6,221 bases of DNA from Pseudomonadota bacterium. GTDB taxonomy: Bacteria > Pseudomonadota > Alphaproteobacteria > Rhizobiales > Devosiaceae. Below, one piece after another: positions 1-5,575 of this stretch; within the stretch, counting starts at the first letter, position 1; every line of letters begins with the position of its first letter. The stretch covers positions 1 to 6,221 of the forward strand of contig JAEZHZ010000372.1 in NCBI GenBank assembly GCA_023436745.1, read 5' to 3'. Below the pieces are notes generated by a model. The model ran no database searches. It saw only the letters and a program-made list of their open reading frames with translations, and was not told where the DNA came from. Position numbers and translations under genes: made by a program.

Positions 1-946
1 GGTGGATGTACTCGTCCCCGTTGGGATCGAGATCTTCGAGCGGGAAGCCCTCGAGCAGCGCCAGCTGCTGCAGCATCACCGGGCCCTGGCTCCACGGGCC
101 GGGCTTGAAGACCTCGAAGCTGCGGAAACGGGTCGAAACCGGCCGCTCGACGCTCGCCTGCCAGCGGGCCATGTCATCGCCGGTCAGCAGGCCGCGATGG
201 GGATTGCCCTCTCCGTCGAGCACGGTGCCCGACTGGCTGAAGCGGTCGATGTGTTCGGCGATGAAGCCCTTGTACCAGGCCTTCCGGGCCGCTTCGATCT
301 GCGCCTCGCGGTTGCCGCCGGCAAGTTCGGCCTCGTGGAGGATACGCTCATAGGTCGAGGCCAGCACGGGGTTGGCGAGCATGGTGCCGACACGGGGAGG
401 CTCGCCGTTGGCCATGAACGTATCGCGCGATCCGGGCCAGTAATCCTCGAAGACCTTGCGCATGCCTGTCACGGCCGAGCTGATGCGCGGCAGCACGGGA
501 ACACCCGAGCGTGCATAGTGGATGACCGGCTCCAGAACCTCGCGCAGCGACATGGTGCCGTAATCGCGCAGCATCAGCATCCAGGCGTCGAAGGCCCCTG
601 GAACGACGGTGGCCAGCAGGCCGGTGGCCGGGATCAGGTCGAGCCCGAGTTCGGCAAAGCGCTCGATGGTGGCGGAACCGGGAGCTACGCCCTGGCCGCA
701 GATCACCTCGGTCCTGCCCGTGCGCTGATTGAACAGCAGCACCGGCACTTCGCCCGCCGGCCCGTTCAGGTGCGGCTCCACCACCTGCAGGGTGAATCCG
801 GCAGCGACGGCAGCGTCAAACGCGTTGCCACCCCGTTCCAGCATGGACATGCCCACGGCACTGGCGATCCAGTGCGTGGATGAAACGACGCCCACGGTCC
901 CGACGATCTCGGGGCGGGTGATGAACGAAGGGCGTTTGATGGGCAC
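1..946 (-). CDS. Gamma-glutamyltransferase-like Ntn-hydrolase, N-terminal 315 codons (3' end outside window)
   Basis: Members of this family are made as a proenzyme that cleaves itself before a threonine. The new N-terminal Thr then hydrolyses or transfers gamma-glutamyl or related amide groups. The minus-strand frame is open from a GTG at 946-944 to the window edge. A TAG lies two codons upstream, so GTG is the first possible start; no strong SD is visible. Family marks: SSTHWIASAVGMSML (residues 22-36), GGNAFDAAVAAG (39-50), VVEPHLNGPAGEVP (55-68), a VPGAFDAW segment, YGTMSLREVLEPVIHYARSGVPV, and an AWYKGFIAEHI segment, all in the usual GGT order. The catalytic Thr (about residue 390 in E. 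coli GGT) and the small subunit lie off the left edge. There is no signal peptide, unlike secreted GGTs and like cytoplasmic YwrD-type proteins. The classical SGIGGGG loop is NGPAGEV here, and the substrate arginine of classical GGTs (REMAP/REVAP) is Gln85 (QGVAP). Function as a true GGT is therefore doubtful. It is probably co-transcribed with the Lrp gene 33 nt upstream. Confidence 0.9.
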   Translation of the reverse strand, partial: MPIKRPSFITRPEIVGTVGVVSSTHWIASAVGMSMLERGGNAFDAAVAAGFTLQVVEPHLNGPAGEVPVLLFNQRTGRTEVICGQGVAPGSATIERFAELGLDLIPATGLLATVVPGAFDAWMLMLRDYGTMSLREVLEPVIHYARSGVPVLPRISSAVTGMRKVFEDYWPGSRDTFMANGEPPRVGTMLANPVLASTYERILHEAELAGGNREAQIEAARKAWYKGFIAEHIDRFSQSGTVLDGEGNPHRGLLTGDDMARWQASVERPVSTRFRSFEVFKPGPWSQGPVMLQQLALLEGFPLEDLDPNGDEYIH

Positions 947-979
947 TGGCTACTCGCAGATAGTGGTGGGCAGGGTGGT

Positions 980-1468
980 CTAGGCCGGGTCCGTCTCGAA
1001 ATGTTCGAACCAGTCGCCCCAGGTCCATGAACTCTTCAGGATCTCGGCAAGCTGGAAGGTGTCGGTACTGGTGACGGCCGGCGCCACCTTGGGGATGAGC
1101 TCCGACACGAAATGATGCAGATCCGCGACGTCCTTGTGCAGCGACTGGATCAGCACGTCCGCCGGGCCGAATGACAGCCCCACGAACCTGACGTTCTTGA
1201 GCTGGCTGAGCACTTCGGCTGTCTCGCGCACATGTCCCGGCTTCACGCGCAGCATGGTCATTGCGGATACCCCGACCCCGAGGGCGAGGGGACTGCCGAC
1301 CAGGGTCACCCGAATCAGGTTTTCGTCCTGCAGACGGCCCATGCGAACCCGAACCGTGCCCTCCGACACGTCGAGCTGGCGAGCGATCTCGCGGAACGAC
1401 ATTCGGCCGTCTTTTGCAAGCGCGGCAATGATTTGCTGGTCGATCTGGTCGAGCACCGTTTTCGACAT
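980..1468 (-). CDS. Lrp/AsnC-family transcriptional regulator
   Basis: DNA-binding regulator of 162 aa, the usual length for Lrp/AsnC proteins, which respond to amino acids or related nitrogen compounds. The N-terminal winged helix-turn-helix spans about residues 5-55: VLDQIDQQIIAALAKDGR, then FREIARQLDVSEGTVRVRMGR with the recognition helix near 35-45. A linker follows, then a RAM (ligand-binding/oligomerisation) domain of alternating strands and helices at about 65-145, including RFVGLSFGPADVLIQ. The C-terminal tail is Trp-rich (SSWTWGDWFEHF). I chose the ATG at 1468-1466 because GGGAGGT (complement of 1478-1484) lies 9-10 nt upstream. A longer reading from 1519 would translate the promoter region and gives a non-family N-terminus. 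It is transcribed away from the ABC operon and toward the GGT-like gene, with a 33-nt gap to it. Repeated ATGCG half-sites just upstream suggest it controls itself and the divergent operon. The effector is unknown. Confidence 0.93.
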   Translation of the reverse strand: MSKTVLDQIDQQIIAALAKDGRMSFREIARQLDVSEGTVRVRMGRLQDENLIRVTLVGSPLALGVGVSAMTMLRVKPGHVRETAEVLSQLKNVRFVGLSFGPADVLIQSLHKDVADLHHFVSELIPKVAPAVTSTDTFQLAEILKSSWTWGDWFEHFETDPA

Positions 1469-1477
1469 GTGTGACTT

Positions 1478-1484
1478 ACCTCCC
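1478..1484 (-). promoter_or_regulatory. Ribosome binding site of the Lrp/AsnC gene
   Basis: Read on the minus strand this is GGGAGGT, 9 nt before the ATG at 1468. It decides the start codon in favour of 1468 over the in-frame ATG at 1519. Confidence 0.75.
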
Positions 1485-1493
1485 TGTGGCGAG

Positions 1494-1513
1494 AATACGC
1501 ATTTATGCGATAT
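1494..1513. promoter_or_regulatory. Candidate operator: paired ATGCG half-sites
   Basis: CGCAT-TT-ATGCG at 1498-1509 is an inverted repeat of 5-bp arms around two bases. With flanks it reads as AATACGCAT (1494-1502) facing ATGCGATAT (1505-1513). A third copy, ATGCGTATT, lies at 1534-1542 and is the exact reverse complement of the first over 9 bp. The pair lies 26 bp upstream of the Lrp start codon, where its promoter should be; the minus-strand CATAAA (1507-1502) could be a -10. AT-flanked symmetric sites in phased arrays fit Lrp-family binding, but which protein binds is inferred. Confidence 0.5.
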
Positions 1514-1527
1514 CGGCAAACCTAAAC

Positions 1528-1558
1528 TTGACTATGCGTATTTTTCGTCGCGTAGATG
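1528..1558 (+). promoter_or_regulatory. Candidate sigma70-type promoter for the ABC transporter operon
   Basis: A good -35 hexamer, TTGACT (1528-1533), is followed after 19 bp by a weak -10-like TAGATG (1553-1558). The long spacer and poor -10 suggest a weak or activator-dependent promoter, or that the true -10 is different. Transcription would start near 1565, giving a leader of about 85-90 nt before the ATG at 1653. Confidence 0.35.
1534..1542. promoter_or_regulatory. Candidate operator half-site ATGCGTATT
   Basis: This is an exact inverted copy of AATACGCAT at 1494-1502, centred 40 bp away. It starts one base after the TTGACT -35 candidate (1528-1533), inside the putative spacer of the ABC operon promoter. 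A protein bound here would block RNA polymerase. The role as a repressor site is inferred from position only. Confidence 0.45.
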
Positions 1559-1563
1559 TTCAG

Positions 1564-1597
1564 GAAGCGCAGAAGGCGTGGCTTCTGACTGAGCTTC
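1564..1597 (+). other. Potential stem-loop in the 5' leader of the ABC operon
   Basis: CAGAAG (1570-1575) pairs with CTTCTG (1582-1587) around a 6-nt loop. An outer GAAGC (1564-1568) can pair with GCTTC (1593-1597). No U-run follows, so it is not an intrinsic terminator. It may affect leader stability. It matches no riboswitch class I recognise, and a short structure of this kind can arise by chance. Confidence 0.25.
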
Positions 1598-1642
1598 GTA
1601 CAAGGGTTGGACTCCGAGCGGGCATGCATGCGGGTCCAGATT

Positions 1643-1647
1643 AGGAG
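1643..1647 (+). promoter_or_regulatory. Ribosome binding site of the solute-binding protein gene
   Basis: AGGAG lies 5 nt before the ATG at 1653. It is a strong site, fitting a highly expressed periplasmic binding protein, and it fixes the start. Confidence 0.8.
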
Positions 1648-1652
1648 AGAAT

Positions 1653-2705
1653 ATGAAACGTTACGTAGCGCTCACTGCAGCCTTGCTGGCCGGTATCGCA
1701 GCTGCGCCTGCAGTGTTTGCTCAGGACCCGGTGGAGATCACGTTCTTCTACTGGGCCGGCTCGAACCAGGGCGTGGTCCCGCAGGAAGTCATCGACGCGT
1801 ATGTCAGCGCGAACCCCGGCGTGAAGATCAACGTCCTCGAGTCGAACAACGCCATCACCTATCCGCAGATGGTCGCCGCCCGGCGCACCACTCCGGATGA
1901 TCCGCTGGTTCACTGCGGCTTCTTCAACGTCGACGCCATCACCAAGGGTGATGCGGAAGGCATGTGGGCCACGATGGACGAGGCCGCGATCCCGAACCTG
2001 AACAACATCATGGAAGGCTTCCGTCGCGCCGAAGACCGCGGCGTCGGCTACCAGATGAACGCCGTCGGCATCCTGTACAACAAGGACGCCGTTTCCACCC
2101 CGCCGACCTCCTGGGCGGACCTGTGGAGCGAGGAATATCGCGGCCGCGTGACCATGTTCGACTATGACACGCGCATGATCGCCATCGCGGCTCGCCTCAA
2201 CGGCGGTGATGAGTTCAACGTCGATCCGGGCTTCGAGGTCTGGGCCGAGAACGCCGAGAACTTCCGCGCGCTGGTCGATTCCAACGACGCCGTGAAGAAC
2301 CTGCTGGTCAGCGGCGATGCCTGGGCTGCTCCGTGGTTCTCCTCGATCTCCAATGTGTGGATCGAAGAGGGTGGTCCGTTCGGCTTTGCCGTTCCGGAAG
2401 AAGGCGCGATCGCCTTCCCGAGCTATCTCGCCATCGTCGAAGGTTCGGACGAGGCAGAGAAGAAGGTCTGCTCGGACCTGATCAACACCCTGCTGGACGC
2501 AGAGAATGCCGGTCGCTACGGCGCGCTCACCTCGTCCATCCCGGTGGTGACCAACGCTGTCCTCACCGAGGAGCAGCTGAGCAACCCGATGCTGAACCTG
2601 CAGCTCGCAGAGGACTCGGTGGTGCTGGACTACGGTCACATCGGCGAAGTGACGCCCGAGTGGCGCCAGCGCTGGGATCGTGAAGTCAAAGTCAACATGC
2701 GTTGA
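1653..2705 (+). CDS. Periplasmic solute-binding protein of an ABC importer (polyamine/iron-type superfamily)
   Basis: 350 aa. It captures the substrate in the periplasm and delivers it to the two permeases encoded downstream. A Sec signal peptide is clear: MKRY, a hydrophobic core (VALTAALLAGIAAAPAV), and a likely cut after VFA at 23/24. There is no lipobox cysteine, so the mature protein should be soluble. The mature chain begins with a strand typical of cluster D/type 2 binding proteins (VEITFFYWAG). It has the hinge-region element GVGYQMNAVGILYNKDAV (about 130-147), followed by PPTSWADLWSEEYRGRV, which is characteristic of PotD/AfuA-like and extracellular solute-binding family 1/8 proteins. 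I do not see the tandem Tyr-Tyr motif of ferric-binding proteins, and the acidic residues that hold polyamines in PotD cannot be placed confidently. The substrate is therefore open. Two cysteines, Cys88 and Cys273, are present in the mature chain and could form a disulfide. First gene of the operon; a hairpin follows its stop codon. Confidence 0.9.
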   Translation: MKRYVALTAALLAGIAAAPAVFAQDPVEITFFYWAGSNQGVVPQEVIDAYVSANPGVKINVLESNNAITYPQMVAARRTTPDDPLVHCGFFNVDAITKGDAEGMWATMDEAAIPNLNNIMEGFRRAEDRGVGYQMNAVGILYNKDAVSTPPTSWADLWSEEYRGRVTMFDYDTRMIAIAARLNGGDEFNVDPGFEVWAENAENFRALVDSNDAVKNLLVSGDAWAAPWFSSISNVWIEEGGPFGFAVPEEGAIAFPSYLAIVEGSDEAEKKVCSDLINTLLDAENAGRYGALTSSIPVVTNAVLTEEQLSNPMLNLQLAEDSVVLDYGHIGEVTPEWRQRWDREVKVNMR

Positions 2706-2710
2706 TCGGC

Positions 2711-2736
2711 TGGGGGGCGCTTCATGGCGCCCCTCA
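2711..2736 (+). other. Intercistronic GC-rich hairpin after the binding-protein gene
   Basis: GGGGCGC (2714-2720) and GCGCCCC (2727-2733) form a perfect 7-bp stem with a 6-nt loop. It extends to 10 pairs (2711-2720 with 2727-2736) through one G-U pair. It starts 5 nt after the stop at 2705 and is followed by TTCTCTCC, not a T-run. It is therefore more likely a 3'-end-stabilising or partial-attenuation element that raises binding-protein output relative to the membrane components than a full terminator. That is a known arrangement in importer operons such as maltose and histidine transport. Its role here is inferred. Confidence 0.5.
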
Positions 2737-2770
2737 TTCTCTCCGCTGTCCATTTTTGAGCGAGTTTCAT

Positions 2771-3847
2771 ATGGTTTCTGACGTCGAGTTCAAGAATGTC
2801 AGCAAGGTTTTCACTGACTACACCGCCGTCGACGACATCTCGTTTTCGGTACCCAAGGGTAGCTTCTTCTCACTGCTAGGACCCTCCGGCTGCGGCAAGA
2901 CGACAACGCTGCGGATGATGAGTGGGTTCGAATGGCCCGACGCCGGCGAAATCCGCATAGCTGGCAAGGACATGCGCAACGTGCCGGCTTACTCCCGGCC
3001 CACCAACATGGTGTTCCAGCGCTGGGCGCTGTTCCCCCACATGACCGTGGCGCAGAACGTCGCCTTCGGTCTCGAGGTGGCGAAGCGGTCCCGTGAGGAT
3101 ATCCGCAAGCTGGTCGGCAATGCGCTGGAACTGGTGGACCTGCTGAAATTCGCCGAGCGCAAGCCGCGCCAGCTTTCCGGTGGCCAGATGCAGCGCGTGG
3201 CACTGGCCCGCGCCCTGGTCAACGAGCCGGCCGTGCTGCTGCTCGATGAGCCGCTTGGCGCCCTCGACCTCAAGCTTCGCCTGCAGATGCAGATCGAACT
3301 CAAGCGTATCCAGCGCGAGGTCGGCACCACCTTCATCTACGTGACCCATGACCAGGGCGAAGCCCTCACCATGTCCGACCAGATCGCGGTCATGAACAAG
3401 GGCAACATCGACCAGCTCGATTCCCCGCAGGCGATTTATGACCGCCCGTCGACGCGCTTCGTCGCCTCGTTCATCGGCAACACCAACCTGGTGCCAGTCG
3501 AGATCGTGGGCGTCAGCGGCGACACCGCCACTGTGAGGCTGGGTAGCCAGACCTTCGAGTCCCGCGTCGGCCAGCTCGGTGCCGGCAAGACCGGTGTGGT
3601 CTCCGTCCGCCACGAGCGCGTGCGGATCGGCGCCCCGGCAACGCCCGGCGCCGTGGGCGTGCGCGGCCTGATCAAGACGTCGGTGTTCTCAGGATCGGCG
3701 GTGCTCAACACCGTCCAGCTCGAGGGCACGAATATCGAGATCATCGTGGAAGTGCACCACGACGGCACCACCGCCTCGCCGGCCGTGGGTTCGGTGGTGG
3801 ATCTTGCCTGGGAGGGGGCCGCGACGACCCTGTTCGGCGATGAGTGA
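2771..3847 (+). CDS. ABC transporter ATP-binding protein (PotA/FbpC-like, with TOBE-type C-terminal domain)
   Basis: 358 aa cytoplasmic ATPase that powers the importer. All nucleotide-binding motifs are present in order: Walker A GPSGCGKTT (37-45), Q-loop Gln83 in VFQRWALFPH, signature LSGGQ (135-139) followed by MQRVALARAL, Walker B VLLLDE (155-160), D-loop GALD (163-166) and H-loop His193 in YVTHDQGEAL. The region from about 230 (TRFVASFIGNTNLVP) to the end is the TOBE/OB-fold regulatory extension of the MalK/PotA/FbpC branch. Most relatives have Y-A-L-F-P-H after the Q-loop; Trp85 replaces that Tyr here. The ATG at 2771 starts the conserved VEFKNVSKVF strand. The in-frame extension upstream to 2702 runs through the hairpin region and lacks family similarity. 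The SD is weak (GAGCGAG, about 6 nt upstream). The last 8 nt overlap the first permease gene. PotA and FbpC relatives cannot be separated by motif, so the substrate is unassigned. Confidence 0.96.
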   Translation: MVSDVEFKNVSKVFTDYTAVDDISFSVPKGSFFSLLGPSGCGKTTTLRMMSGFEWPDAGEIRIAGKDMRNVPAYSRPTNMVFQRWALFPHMTVAQNVAFGLEVAKRSREDIRKLVGNALELVDLLKFAERKPRQLSGGQMQRVALARALVNEPAVLLLDEPLGALDLKLRLQMQIELKRIQREVGTTFIYVTHDQGEALTMSDQIAVMNKGNIDQLDSPQAIYDRPSTRFVASFIGNTNLVPVEIVGVSGDTATVRLGSQTFESRVGQLGAGKTGVVSVRHERVRIGAPATPGAVGVRGLIKTSVFSGSAVLNTVQLEGTNIEIIVEVHHDGTTASPAVGSVVDLAWEGAATTLFGDE

Positions 3848-4739
3848 TGCTGCTGCAAACGCGGTCGCAAAGCCGAAGGTCCTGCCGGCGCCGCCGCCGC
3901 TGATGCGGCGGCTGATGCCCTGGCTGCTGCTCGCACCGGTGCTGCTGGTGATGCTGGCAGCCTTCGTCATGCCGATGCTGACCTTCTTCCAGTACAGCTT
4001 CTATTCGTTCGAGAGGGGCCGGCTCATCGAGGATTTCAGCCTCGATACCTACGTCACCTTCCTGACCGATCCCTACTACCACATGGTGATCCTGGACACG
4101 CTCAAGATGTCCCTGATCACGACCGTCGTCTCCATCGCGGTGGGGTATCCGCTGGCCTACGCGCTGTGGCGGATGAACAAGCCGTGGCTGCAGAAGTGGT
4201 TCGCGGTCATCATCTTCTCGCCGATCCTGGTGAGCGTGGTGGTGCGCACCTATGGCTGGACGGTGTTGCTGGCCGACCAGGGGCCGGTGAACTGGTTCCT
4301 GCAGCAGGTGCTGCAGTTCCCGGAGCCGGTGCGCCTGGTGTTCAACCTCACCGGCGTGGTGATCAGTCTCACGCACGTGTTCCTGCCGTTCGTCGTCTTC
4401 CAGATCTTCTCGGTCATGCAGCGCATCGATCCGAACCTGCGTGAGGCGGCAATGGATCTCGGGGCAGGGTGGTGGACCACGTTCCGCCGCGTGACCTTCC
4501 CGCTGACACTGCCGGGGCTCGTTTCCGGCGCTCAGATCGCCTTCACCCTGTCGCTGGGCGCGTTCGTCACGCCGCAGATACTGGGTGGCGGCCGCATCCT
4601 GATCCTGCCGCTGCAGGTCTATACGGCGACCACCGAGATCAACTGGCCGCTGGCGGCCGTGGGTGGCATGGCGCTCCTGGTCCTGGCCATGGGCACCGTG
4701 ATGATCAGCAACCGCCTGTTGCGCTTCAGCGAGGTCTAG
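3840..4739 (+). CDS. ABC transporter permease 1 (PotB-like binding-protein-dependent inner-membrane protein)
   Basis: 299 aa inner-membrane subunit that forms half of the translocation channel. The short cytoplasmic N-terminus is Ala/Pro-rich. TM1 is about residues 25-47 (MPWLLLAPVLLVMLAAFVMPM). A periplasmic loop with the typical SLDTYVTFLTDPYY element follows, then five more hydrophobic segments. The EAA loop that docks on the ATPase Q-loop region starts at Glu202 (EAAMDLGAGWWTTFRRV, then PLTLPG). The QILGGGRILILPLQVY stretch near the end is typical of PotB/PotH-type permeases. I chose ATG 3840 because it overlaps the ATPase stop by 8 nt and gives the normal family N-terminus. An upstream in-frame ATG at 3804 would add 12 residues inside the ATPase gene. 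No clear SD is present, so translation probably depends on coupling to the ATPase gene. Confidence 0.95.
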   Translation: MSDAAANAVAKPKVLPAPPPLMRRLMPWLLLAPVLLVMLAAFVMPMLTFFQYSFYSFERGRLIEDFSLDTYVTFLTDPYYHMVILDTLKMSLITTVVSIAVGYPLAYALWRMNKPWLQKWFAVIIFSPILVSVVVRTYGWTVLLADQGPVNWFLQQVLQFPEPVRLVFNLTGVVISLTHVFLPFVVFQIFSVMQRIDPNLREAAMDLGAGWWTTFRRVTFPLTLPGLVSGAQIAFTLSLGAFVTPQILGGGRILILPLQVYTATTEINWPLAAVGGMALLVLAMGTVMISNRLLRFSEV

Positions 4740-4741
4740 TG

Positions 4742-5575
4742 ATGAACCAGTCCAACCTGCCTCACTACCGTTACCTGCTGCTCGGGCTGTTCGCGGTGCT
4801 GGGGGTGTTCTACGTCCTCGCGCCGCTGGCCATCGTGGTGCTGAACTCGTTCTCGAGCGTGGCCTACAACGTGTTCCCGCCCGAGGGGTACTCCACCCGC
4901 TGGTACGAGAACCTCGCCTCGCAGGACACGTTCTACCTCGCTGCCCTGCGCAGCGTGGTGCTGGCGCTGCTGGCAACGGCGATCGCCATGGTCCTCGGCA
5001 CGATGGCGTCGTACTCCATCGTCCGCTACCAGCCGCGGCTCGCGAACCTGATCCGGGCGTTCCTGCTGTCCCCGATCGTTCTGCCCAACATCGTGCTGGG
5101 CGTGGCGGCCTTCATGTTCGTCGTGCGCATCGGCCTGTTCGGCAATTATGCCAGCCTGCTGTTCGTCCACGTGATCGTGGTGCTGCCGTTCATCGTGGCG
5201 GTGCTGACCGCGTCGCTGGCGAACTTCGACTGGACCCTGCAGGAAGCCGCGATGGACCTTGGGGCAAAGCCGCTCCGCGCCTTCACCAAGGTGGTGATGC
5301 CGCAGATCTCGGTCTCGATGGTAGTGTCGGCGCTGTTCGCCTTCATGACCTCGTTCGACCAGGTGGAGACCACGCTGTTCCTGGTGCGAAACGGCGGCAA
5401 TACGCTGCCGATCGAAATGTTCCTCTACCTGCAGAAGTGGCAGGACCCCACGATTGCCGCGCTGTCCAGCCTGCTGATCCTGTTCGCGATCATCATCGTG
5501 GGCATCCTCAGCCTGATCATGCGCAACAAAGCTCTGCCGCTCGCCATGCTGCAGAACAAGGAGACTTCCGAATGA
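4742..5575 (+). CDS. ABC transporter permease 2 (PotC-like binding-protein-dependent inner-membrane protein)
   Basis: 277 aa, the second half of the channel. TM1 is at about residues 11-35 (YLLLGLFAVLGVFYVLAPLAIVV), followed by LNSFSS, typical of PotC/PotI-type permeases. TM helices follow at the ALRSVVLALLATAIAMVLGT stretch, the LLSPIVLPNIVLGVAAFMFV stretch, the VHVIVVLPFIVAVLTAS stretch, a segment after the EAA loop, and a final strongly hydrophobic helix (LLILFAIIIVGILSLIM). The EAA motif starts at Glu168 (EAAMDLGAKPLRAF), and EAAMDLGA is identical to that of permease 1. It starts 2 nt after the permease 1 stop, with GAGG 7 nt upstream of the ATG. Its stop overlaps the next gene as ATGA. 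A longer in-frame reading from 4469 lies inside permease 1 in another frame and is not coding. Confidence 0.95.
   Translation: MNQSNLPHYRYLLLGLFAVLGVFYVLAPLAIVVLNSFSSVAYNVFPPEGYSTRWYENLASQDTFYLAALRSVVLALLATAIAMVLGTMASYSIVRYQPRLANLIRAFLLSPIVLPNIVLGVAAFMFVVRIGLFGNYASLLFVHVIVVLPFIVAVLTASLANFDWTLQEAAMDLGAKPLRAFTKVVMPQISVSMVVSALFAFMTSFDQVETTLFLVRNGGNTLPIEMFLYLQKWQDPTIAALSSLLILFAIIIVGILSLIMRNKALPLAMLQNKETSE
5558..5563 (+). promoter_or_regulatory. Ribosome binding site of the M28-like gene
   Basis: AAGGAG lies 8 nt before the ATG at 5572, inside the end of permease 2. It supports the ATGA-overlap start and strong coupled translation. Confidence 0.7.

Noticed and set aside
2..883. Long plus-strand open frame opposite the GGT-like gene
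   Set aside because: The minus strand here encodes a convincing GGT domain with motifs in order. The plus-strand translation is low-complexity and rich in His, Gly and Arg, typical of antisense frames in GC-rich coding DNA.
1469..1519. Upstream in-frame ATG that would lengthen the Lrp/AsnC protein by 17 residues
   Set aside because: The extension covers the GGGAGGT RBS and the repeated operator-like sites, and family members begin close to the ATG at 1468.
1622..1631. GCATGCATGC, a 10-bp perfect palindrome just before the binding-protein RBS
   Set aside because: It is an alternating GCAT repeat of short length and matches no operator I recognise. It differs from the ATGCG-plus-AT-flank pattern of the other sites, so I do not call it a site.
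2711..2736. Hairpin as an intrinsic terminator
   Set aside because: No run of T follows the stem, and the downstream genes need transcription from the only good upstream promoter. I describe it as an intercistronic hairpin instead.
1641..2753. 370-codon minus-strand open frame opposite the solute-binding protein
   Set aside because: The plus strand has a signal peptide, an RBS and family motifs. The antisense product has no recognisable domain and its frame ends mirror the codon bias of the sense gene.
3741..4976. 411-codon minus-strand open frame opposite the permeases
   Set aside because: The product is dominated by Arg, Gln, His and Asp from antisense reading of hydrophobic codons. It crosses two real permease genes.
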